DNA of 11,757 nucleotides from CAYTLW01 sp964438735 (GTDB lineage: Bacteria > Myxococcota_A > UBA9042), in the NCBI GenBank assembly GCA_964438735.1, contig CAYTLW010000186.1, positions 1 through 11,757 on the forward strand. The letters are read 5' to 3'. Both the position numbers and the translations under genes were made by a program. Below, one piece after another: positions 7,646 to 11,757 of this stretch. Each line of letters begins with the position of its first letter. Positions within the stretch are counted from its first letter, which is position 1. Under the pieces are notes generated by a model, which saw nothing but the letters and a program-made list of their open reading frames with translations, did no database searches and was not told where the DNA came from.

Positions 7646-7684
7646 GCGCGTCGGACTGAACGCGCCGGAGTGAACGCTCCCCTG
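7643..7684 (+). repeat. Short 14-bp tandem repeat carrying stops in all three frames
   Basis: The units TGAGCGCGTCGGAC (7643-7656) and TGAACGCGCCGGAG (7657-7670) share 11 of 14 bases. A third, degraded unit starts TGAACGCTCC at 7671. The first TGA is the stop of the fusion gene. Because 14 is not a multiple of three, the three TGAs fall in three different frames. Confidence 0.6.
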
Positions 7685-7716
7685 CCCGACAAATCTGCCT
7701 GACACCTGGAGAGCCC

Positions 7717-8841
7717 ATGGTCGCGCATCACCCCGTCCCTTTCGTCGACCTGGCCCGCGTCCTGGCGCCCCATCGACCCGCGTTGCGGGCTGCCTTCGAG
7801 CGAATGCTCGATCACGCCCGTTTCGTGCTCGGTCCGGAGGTGTCCGACTTCGAGGCCAGCCTGGCCCGTTACGTCGGCCTGGACCACGCCGTTGGCGTCT
7901 CCAGCGGCACCGACGCATTGCTGGCCAGCTTCATGGCCCTGGACCTGCAACCGGGTGACGAGATCCTGCTCACGCCCTACACCTTCATCTCCACTGCGAC
8001 CTCGGTGCTGCGCGCCGGGCTTCGGCCCGTCTTCGTCGACCTGGCCCCTGGCCGCTGGCATCCCGAGGTGGCCCAATTCGAGGCCGCTTGGACGCCGCGC
8101 ACCCGGGGCGTGCTGGTGGTGCATCTCTTCGGTGAGCCGGTCGAGCTGGATGAGCTGGCCGCCCTCTGCAGCGCGCGCGACGCCGAGCTGATCGAGGACT
8201 GCGCCCAGGCCATCGGCGGGCGCTTCGCCGACGGCAGCCACGTCGGCAGCAAGGGTCGCGGCGGCACGTTGAGCTTCTTCCCGGCCAAGAACCTGGGCGC
8301 ATTCGGTGACGGAGGCGCGGTCTTGAGCGGCGACGAGGAGTTCACCCGCAAGGTCCGCGCCATCCGCCAGCATGGCTGCGAGGTGCGCTACCGGCACGAT
8401 CGACTGGGCGGCAACTTCCGCCTGGACGCCATGCAGGCCGCCATGCTCGGCGTCTTGTTGCCTCGGCTGGACGACTGGGTGGCCCGCAGGACCGACAACG
8501 CCAGGCACTACACGGCCGCGCTGTCCGAAGCCGCCGCTGCCGGCGCTGGCGGCTTGATCCTGCCCGCCGATCATCCCGGCCACGCCTGGAACCAGTACGT
8601 GATCCGGCTGCAGCAGCGCGATGCCGTGCGCCAGCGCCTGACCGACGCGGGCATCGGCACCGCGATCTACTATCCGGGCGCCCTGCACCAGCAGCCGGCG
8701 CTGGCCGCCGCCGATCCCGCCACCCAGATGCCCGAGGCCGAGCGCTGCTGTGCGCAGGCCCTGGCCCTGCCCGTGTACCCGGGCCTCTCCCGAGACGAAC
8801 GCGACCACGTCGTCGCTGCGCTGCTTGACGCGCTGGATTGA
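7717..8841 (+). CDS. wbpE: PLP-dependent UDP-3-keto-sugar aminotransferase (WbpE/WlbC-like, DegT/DnrJ/EryC1 family)
   Basis: A 374-residue cytoplasmic aminotransferase. It is predicted to transfer an amino group, from glutamate in characterised WbpE, to C3 of UDP-2-acetamido-3-keto-glucuronic acid, using pyridoxal phosphate. ATG start at 7717 with GGAG close upstream. Family marks: LGPEVSDFE near residue 38, SSGTDAL (62-68) for the phosphate, PYTFISTATSVLRAG, EDCAQAIG with Asp161 and Gln164 for the PLP ring, the Schiff-base Lys191 in FFPAKNLGAFGDGG, and NFRLDAMQAA. Length is normal for the family. It follows the dehydrogenase-acetyltransferase fusion by 71 bp on the same strand, so the two probably form one transcript. 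In characterised systems the dehydrogenase and this aminotransferase work as a coupled pair because the keto intermediate is unstable and the NADH must be recycled. A different 3-keto sugar substrate is possible but less likely given the partner. Confidence 0.87.
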   Translation: MVAHHPVPFVDLARVLAPHRPALRAAFERMLDHARFVLGPEVSDFEASLARYVGLDHAVGVSSGTDALLASFMALDLQPGDEILLTPYTFISTATSVLRAGLRPVFVDLAPGRWHPEVAQFEAAWTPRTRGVLVVHLFGEPVELDELAALCSARDAELIEDCAQAIGGRFADGSHVGSKGRGGTLSFFPAKNLGAFGDGGAVLSGDEEFTRKVRAIRQHGCEVRYRHDRLGGNFRLDAMQAAMLGVLLPRLDDWVARRTDNARHYTAALSEAAAAGAGGLILPADHPGHAWNQYVIRLQQRDAVRQRLTDAGIGTAIYYPGALHQQPALAAADPATQMPEAERCCAQALALPVYPGLSRDERDHVVAALLDALD

Positions 8842-8871
8842 GCCACCATCACCGCGTTGTCCGCTGCCGTG

Positions 8872-8901
8872 TTGCCTTGCCGACCCGGACGCGGCTAGCA
8901 T
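8872..8901 (+). promoter_or_regulatory. Candidate sigma-70 promoter for clpP
   Basis: TTGCCT (8872-8877) and TAGCAT (8896-8901), each four of six to consensus, are 18 bp apart. They lie in the 122-bp space between the aminotransferase stop and clpP, giving a 5' leader of roughly 55 nt. This fits separate transcription of clpP from the sugar genes. Found by eye only. Confidence 0.35.
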
Positions 8902-8963
8902 CCCCGCCCGCGCCGGTCGCCGGCCCGCCAGACCGCCCACCGGCCCCGCCACCAGGAGCATTC

Positions 8964-9578
8964 ATGTCCATCGATCCAGCCATCGCCGCCAAGCCCAAAT
9001 CGAAGGAAGAGGAAGGCCCCGGATCCATGATCCTCGAGCACCTCTTCCGCAGCCGCCAGCTGCAACTTTCCGGGCCGGTCGACGACAAGCTCGCCGCACG
9101 CATCGTGGCCATGCTGCTGGCCCTGGAGGCCGCCGACGCCGAGGCGCCGATCACCATCTTCCTGAACTCCCCCGGTGGCAGCGTCAGCGCCGGCTTCGCC
9201 ATCTACGACACCATGCGTTTCATCACTTCGCCGGTGCGCATTGTCTGCACCGGTCTGACCGCATCAATCGCGACGGTGATCCTTCTGGGCGCCGACAAAG
9301 CCGACCGGCTGGCCATGCCCAACGCCAGGCTCTTGATTCACCAGCCCATGATCCCGGGCACCGTATTCGGCCCGGCGAGCGACCTGGAGATCACCGCCAA
9401 CGAGCTCATCAAGACGCGCGGCAAGGTCAATCGCCTGCTGGCAGATGAGACGGGACAGCCCTTGAGCCGCGTGGAAGGGGATACGCAGCGCGACTACTGG
9501 ATGACTGCGGAAGAAGCGGTCGAATACGGACTCATCAGCCGTGTCGTGGTCGGCCGATCCGACATCGCGGCGAGGTAA
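8964..9578 (+). CDS. clpP: ClpP-family ATP-dependent protease proteolytic subunit
   Basis: A 204-residue serine peptidase of the ClpP family. Such subunits form double heptameric rings fed by a Clp ATPase in the cytoplasm. The ATG at 8964 has AGGAG 6 nt upstream. An in-frame TTG at 8838 overlaps the previous gene and would add a Pro-rich stretch, so I rejected it. After a short charged N-terminus (KPKSKEEE, about 12-19), the core follows the family: SGPVDDKLAARIVAMLLALE, FLNSPGGSVSAGFAIYDTM, then the triad Ser101 (GLTAS), His126 (LIHQP) and Asp177 (QRDYWMTAEEAVEYGLI). The Ser motif reads CTGLTASIAT rather than the classical GQAASMGA, which suggests a secondary paralogue. No clpX, clpA or tig is adjacent, unlike the usual clpP locus. 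Its partner ATPase cannot be named from here. Confidence 0.9.
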   Translation: MSIDPAIAAKPKSKEEEGPGSMILEHLFRSRQLQLSGPVDDKLAARIVAMLLALEAADAEAPITIFLNSPGGSVSAGFAIYDTMRFITSPVRIVCTGLTASIATVILLGADKADRLAMPNARLLIHQPMIPGTVFGPASDLEITANELIKTRGKVNRLLADETGQPLSRVEGDTQRDYWMTAEEAVEYGLISRVVVGRSDIAAR

Positions 9579-9602
9579 GCGCTCTGGGGAGCGGGCATCG
9601 AC

Positions 9603-9782
9603 CTACATGTCGATGATGATCACTCCGTCGTTGTCCTGGTCCTCGTCGTCTTCGTCCCGCTCGGGCGTCGGCCGTGGCGGACGCTCATAAGGGGAGCGAG
9701 CCGGGGCTCGCAGAGACGGACGAGGGCGCTCGTTATATTCCTCGCGGCGAATGATCTCCTCGATGATGAAGGCATCCAGCAT
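9603..9782 (-). CDS. Small acidic Pro/Arg-rich protein with very strong ribosome site
   Basis: A 59-residue protein of unknown function. ATG at 9782-9780 is preceded by AAGGAGGTGACC, which matches the 16S anti-Shine-Dalgarno over ten bases with a 5-nt spacer after GGAGG. A GTG at 9788 lies inside that site and is unlikely. The sequence has three parts: an amphipathic helix (MLDAFIIEEIIRREE), a Pro/Arg-rich middle (about 18-43) and a strongly acidic stretch leading to a hydrophobic C-terminus (DNDGVIIIDM). There is no signal peptide, transmembrane segment or cysteine. My impression is that short proteins with a LDAFxIEEI start and a VIIID(M/L) end recur in Myxococcota, but I could not search. 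The gene converges with clpP (24 bp between stops). It lies 2 nt downstream of a 24-codon ORF whose stop falls within this gene's ribosome site. Confidence 0.75.
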   Translation of the reverse strand: MLDAFIIEEIIRREEYNERPRPSLRAPARSPYERPPRPTPERDEDDEDQDNDGVIIIDM

Positions 9783-9794
9783 GGTCACCTCCTT
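9783..9794 (-). promoter_or_regulatory. Near-perfect Shine-Dalgarno overlapping the leader ORF stop
   Basis: On the minus strand, AAGGAGGTGACC directly precedes the ATG of the 59-residue protein. The TGA within it (9787-9785) is the stop of the upstream 24-codon ORF. Ribosomes ending there would sit on the next initiation site, so translational coupling is expected. Confidence 0.75.
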
Positions 9795-9859
9795 GGGGTC
9801 CGACCGTCGGTCCCACCTGTAGGACGCACGAACGGAGCCTTTGGTTCACCGAAGCGCAT
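9785..9859 (-). CDS. 24-codon leader ORF coupled to the small protein gene
   Basis: ATG at 9859-9857, preceded by AGGAGG (9870-9865) with a 5-nt spacer, opens a 24-codon frame starting MRFGEPKAPFVRPTGG and ending in two arginines, then TGA at 9787-9785. The peptide is basic, with four Pro and five Arg. It ends 2 nt before the ATG of the 59-residue gene, inside that gene's ribosome site. A strong ribosome site at both ends of so short a frame is unlikely by chance. It may be a leader peptide that controls the downstream gene or a small protein in its own right. I do not recognise it. Confidence 0.55.
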   Translation of the reverse strand: MRFGEPKAPFVRPTGGTDGRTPRR

Positions 9860-9991
9860 CCGCGCCTCCTGAGATCAACCTAGCATCCGACCTGGGCCCC
9901 CGCAAGTTGAGGCCGGGCCATAAGGGTGCCCATGAGGGCCGCTGGACTGGCTAGCAGTGTCGCGTTCAGATGCATTTTTGGGGGACGACTT
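9860..9991. other. Spacer between trmN6 and the small-ORF unit
   Basis: Holds the leader ORF's AGGAGG site and the weak promoter candidate described separately. A small GCCC/GGGC inverted repeat with a 4-nt loop (9928-9939) and a T5G5 tract (9975-9984) are the only other structures. I see no convincing terminator and no further ORF. Confidence 0.4.
9877..9905 (-). promoter_or_regulatory. Weak candidate promoter for the leader/small-protein unit
   Basis: Minus strand: TTGCGG (9905-9900), 17-bp spacer, then TAGGTT (9882-9877) preceded by TGC, an extended -10 form. The predicted start would fall near 9870, almost on the leader ORF's ribosome site, leaving only about 11 nt before its ATG. Either the 5' leader is very short, or the real promoter is further upstream or within the tRNA-modification operon. 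Confidence 0.25.
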
Positions 9992-10768
9992 TCAGGTCAA
10001 CGAGGCGATGAAATCCTCGATGTCCGGCGCGTAGAGGTGGTCATCCTGCTCGGGCACATGCAGGGCCAGCGGCGCCAGATCAACGCGCTCGTCGACGGCC
10101 CCCCGCCGGCCGTGGAGCAGCACACGAGTGGCCCGCACATCGAGCCCACGATGGTGCAGCTGCGCCACCTCCACACGTCTCAGACCGGCGGCGCGCAGGG
10201 CGTCGATGGCCAGGTCGCATCGCTCAGCGGGGTAGATCATGCACACGCTGCCCTGGTCGATCAGCAACCCGGCCGCCACCGCCGCGAAGCGCTCCAGGTT
10301 GGCCGTGCTCTCGTAGTGCGCGTCTCTGCGTTCGGGATGGTCCGGCAGCATGCGACCCACCGGCGGATGATAAGGCGGGTTGCAGGCGACGACCTGGGCC
10401 ATGGGCAACCCGTCCGGCGGCGGCTCGGCGATGTCCCAGTCGTGCACCCGGCCGCGATCCTGCAAGCCGTTCAGGAGCAGGTTTCGGCGCGCTCTCTCGA
10501 TCAGGGCCGGCTGTCGTTCCACCAGGTGTACGGCCGCCTCGCGGTGGTGCATGGCCATCAGGATGCCCACCAGGCCGGTGCCGGCGCCCAGGTCGATGGC
10601 TGTCTGGGGAGCCGGCGTCCGTCGACAGGTGAACCAGGCCAACGCCATGGCGTCCACCGAAGAACGGTAGCCCTTGCGGGCCTGCAGCAGGCGCACCCGA
10701 TCCCGCAGCAGGATGTCCAGGCTCTCGTCGGCCGCTGGCGTGAGCGGCTGCGATGTGGTGGACGTCAC
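9992..10768 (-). CDS. trmN6: TrmN6/YfiC-family tRNA (adenine-N6)-methyltransferase
   Basis: A 258-residue SAM-dependent methyltransferase. Its family methylates N6 of A37 in tRNA1(Val). It has the family's N-terminal signature (RVRLLQARKGYRSSVDAMALAWF region, about 25-46), motif I for SAM at 58-66 (IDLGAGTGL), an acidic residue after strand 2 (Glu84 in LVER) and the N6-amino-methylase motif NPPY at 130-133, followed by HPPVGR. Length is close to E. coli YfiC (about 245). The GTG start at 10768 overlaps the upstream gene's TGA (GTGA), a 4-bp overlap that implies coupled translation with the TsaC-family gene. A related N5-glutamine or rRNA methyltransferase could share NPPY, but the N-terminal RKGYRSSVDA stretch favours TrmN6. 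About 130 bp separate it from the small-ORF unit downstream, and no terminator is clear there. Confidence 0.82.
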   Translation of the reverse strand: MTSTTSQPLTPAADESLDILLRDRVRLLQARKGYRSSVDAMALAWFTCRRTPAPQTAIDLGAGTGLVGILMAMHHREAAVHLVERQPALIERARRNLLLNGLQDRGRVHDWDIAEPPPDGLPMAQVVACNPPYHPPVGRMLPDHPERRDAHYESTANLERFAAVAAGLLIDQGSVCMIYPAERCDLAIDALRAAGLRRVEVAQLHHRGLDVRATRVLLHGRRGAVDERVDLAPLALHVPEQDDHLYAPDIEDFIASLT

Positions 10769-11394
10769 GCCTGACCGCCCAGATCGACGTGGGCATGGAT
10801 GGCCGCCAGATCGACCGCGCCGGCCCGCAGCACGACCAGTTGCGGCGGCCGCCAGGCGACCAGGGTGGAGGCGCGCCCCGCTGGCGTCGGTGGCAGCTCG
10901 AAAGCGCCGGCCAGGGCGGCCAGCAAGCGCTCGTCCAGGTGGTCCGGGTCGGCTGCCGGAGGGTCGCCTGCCAGGTTGAGGCTGGTGCTGATCAGCGGTC
11001 CGCCACAGCGCTCGGTCAGGGCGATGACGGCCGGATGGCGATCGACCCGGATGGCGACGGTGCCATCAGCCCCGACAACGGACTCAGGCGCCTGAGGGGC
11101 CGCCTCGCAGACCACCGTCACCGGGCCGGGGAAGGCCTGGCCGAGCAAGCGCGCGACCACGTCGTCCTTCCGATACCAGCCGCTGAACGCGTCCGCGTGT
11201 CCCGCCACCGCGATATATCCACGACCAGCTTCGCGCTCCTTGAGGCCGTCCAAGGCGGCAACGGCGTCGGCGCGTCGCGGATCGGCGGCGATGCCCCACA
11301 GACCAGCGGTCGGATGGGCCACGAGCGCGCCCTCGGCGAGCGCAGCGGCAGCCAACGTAGGGGTCGCGAATCGATGCAGCGAGTGCCCTGTCAT
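10765..11394 (-). CDS. tsaC: TsaC/YrdC-family L-threonylcarbamoyladenylate synthase
   Basis: A 209-residue single-domain YrdC-type protein. The family makes threonylcarbamoyl-AMP from threonine, bicarbonate and ATP, the first step of t6A37 formation in ANN-decoding tRNAs. Family marks: GALVAHPTAGLWGIAADP (about 22-39; the usual PTE(A/T)VYGL), the LKER segment (Lys52, Arg54) where the KxR motif lies, FPGPVTVV (about 88-95), VAIRVDRHP (113-121) and STSLNLAG (136-143; the usual STSANxSG). The end (ASTLVAW...VVLRAGAV) also follows the family. It lacks the Sua5 C-terminal domain. The changes PTE to PTA and SAN to SLN make it more divergent than a typical housekeeping copy, so a paralogue is possible. 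ATG at 11394 has no clear ribosome site; 18 bp separate it from the upstream stop, and its own stop overlaps the methyltransferase start. Confidence 0.8.
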   Translation of the reverse strand: MTGHSLHRFATPTLAAAALAEGALVAHPTAGLWGIAADPRRADAVAALDGLKEREAGRGYIAVAGHADAFSGWYRKDDVVARLLGQAFPGPVTVVCEAAPQAPESVVGADGTVAIRVDRHPAVIALTERCGGPLISTSLNLAGDPPAADPDHLDERLLAALAGAFELPPTPAGRASTLVAWRPPQLVVLRAGAVDLAAIHAHVDLGGQA

Positions 11395-11412
11395 GGGCGC
11401 GACCGCAGGGTG

Positions 11413-11757
11413 CTAGCGCAAGGCGGGGAAGAACGCGGGCGCCGTGCCGAAAGTCGGCGGCGGCAGGCTCAGGCGCAGCCCCTGGGCGTGAAGGTCCGAA
11501 TCCAGGCCAGCGATGGGATTGCCCTTGGCGTGTCGGTAGAAGAAGTAGGCGCCGACGCCGACGAGCGCCAGGCCGAGACCCAGGGTCACGCCCGAGATGA
11601 TCTGGCCGGACTCATGCTCGTCTGCACGGGTCTTGGCTTCCTCGAGGTACAGCGCGTACTCGGCCGAACTCGGGTTCGGCACGCACTTCTTTTCCGGGTC
11701 CGGGCAGGGGTAGTACTCGGCTGAGGCCAGGTTCGGCGCATAGACCAGTCCGATGAT
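11413..11757 (-). CDS. Membrane-anchored protein of unknown function (N-terminus beyond window)
   Basis: The frame stays open to the right edge, so only the last 114 codons are visible. A GTG at 11682 is not a convincing start because in-frame coding continues upstream. The visible part starts with a tyrosine/proline segment holding two SAEY motifs (ASAEYYPCPDPEKKC and PNPSSAEYALYLEEA), then a charged helix (EEAKTRADEHES). One clear transmembrane segment follows (IISGVTLGLGLALVGVGAYFF) and then a short Pro-rich tail. The two cysteines near AEYY could pair outside the cytoplasm. It ends 18 bp before the TsaC-family gene and probably heads or belongs to that operon. I do not recognise the family. 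Confidence 0.7.
   Translation of the reverse strand: MIGLVYAPNLASAEYYPCPDPEKKCVPNPSSAEYALYLEEAKTRADEHESGQIISGVTLGLGLALVGVGAYFFYRHAKGNPIAGLDSDLHAQGLRLSLPPPTFGTAPAFFPALR

Noticed and set aside
6047..7918. A 623-codon open frame on the minus strand across the sugar-enzyme fusion.
   Set aside because: It is antisense to a gene with clear domain motifs, is His/Gly/Ala-rich with no recognisable domain, and is expected from high-GC third codon positions.
8838..8963. TTG start for clpP at 8838.
   Set aside because: It overlaps the aminotransferase stop and encodes a Pro-rich stretch unlike ClpP. The ATG at 8964 has an AGGAG at good spacing.
9580..9593. CGCTC-TGGG-GAGCG stem between the convergent clpP and small-protein genes, as a terminator.
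   Set aside because: The stem is only 5 bp, and no T-run follows on either strand.
9603..9782. The 59-residue ORF as a ribosomally made peptide (RiPP) precursor.
   Set aside because: There is no Cys/Ser/Thr-rich core, no double-Gly leader site and no modifying enzyme nearby.

Overview
The window reads as a high-GC fragment of a deltaproteobacterial or Myxococcota-like genome, probably metagenome-assembled. This is inferred from codon use, from large cysteine-rich 'CDDGNPCT' lipoproteins with MopE-like and calcium-repeat segments, and from a Kelch lipoprotein starting with a 'CPDGTACMEGVC' module. There is one 10-N scaffold gap (5015-5024). I see no tRNA, rRNA, CRISPR array or insertion sequence. 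Left part (19-5980, minus strand): a periplasmic lytic transglycosylase, then a two-gene surface lipoprotein operon. The operon holds a 1163-residue lipoprotein carrying about 27 tandem cysteine modules, and a six-blade Kelch-type lipoprotein whose start overlaps the upstream stop as ATGA. The scaffold gap lies between the transglycosylase and this operon, and its two flanks look like two noisy copies of one locus, so the gap is probably an assembly artefact. Centre (6059-8841, plus strand): two genes for UDP-2,3-diamino-sugar synthesis. One is a fusion of a WlbA/WbpB-type UDP-GlcNAcA 3-dehydrogenase with a WlbB/WbpD-type N-acetyltransferase; the other is the matching WlbC/WbpE-type PLP aminotransferase. 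Together they cover the three steps from UDP-GlcNAcA to UDP-GlcNAc3NAcA, a precursor of O-antigen or other surface glycans. An orphan ClpP-family peptidase with an intact Ser-His-Asp triad follows (8964-9578), with its own candidate promoter. Right part (minus strand): an operon running in from beyond the right edge: a membrane-anchored protein (partial), a TsaC/YrdC-family protein and a TrmN6/YfiC-family tRNA methyltransferase. The last two overlap by 4 bp (GTGA), and both families act at position 37 of tRNA. Downstream of them is a tiny unit (9603-9859): a 24-codon ORF with a strong ribosome site, whose stop codon sits inside a near-perfect Shine-Dalgarno for a 59-residue acidic, proline-rich small protein. 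The most notable items are this coupled small-ORF pair, the strict A/B alternation of the cysteine modules, the step-1/step-3 sugar enzyme fusion and the artefactual gap.
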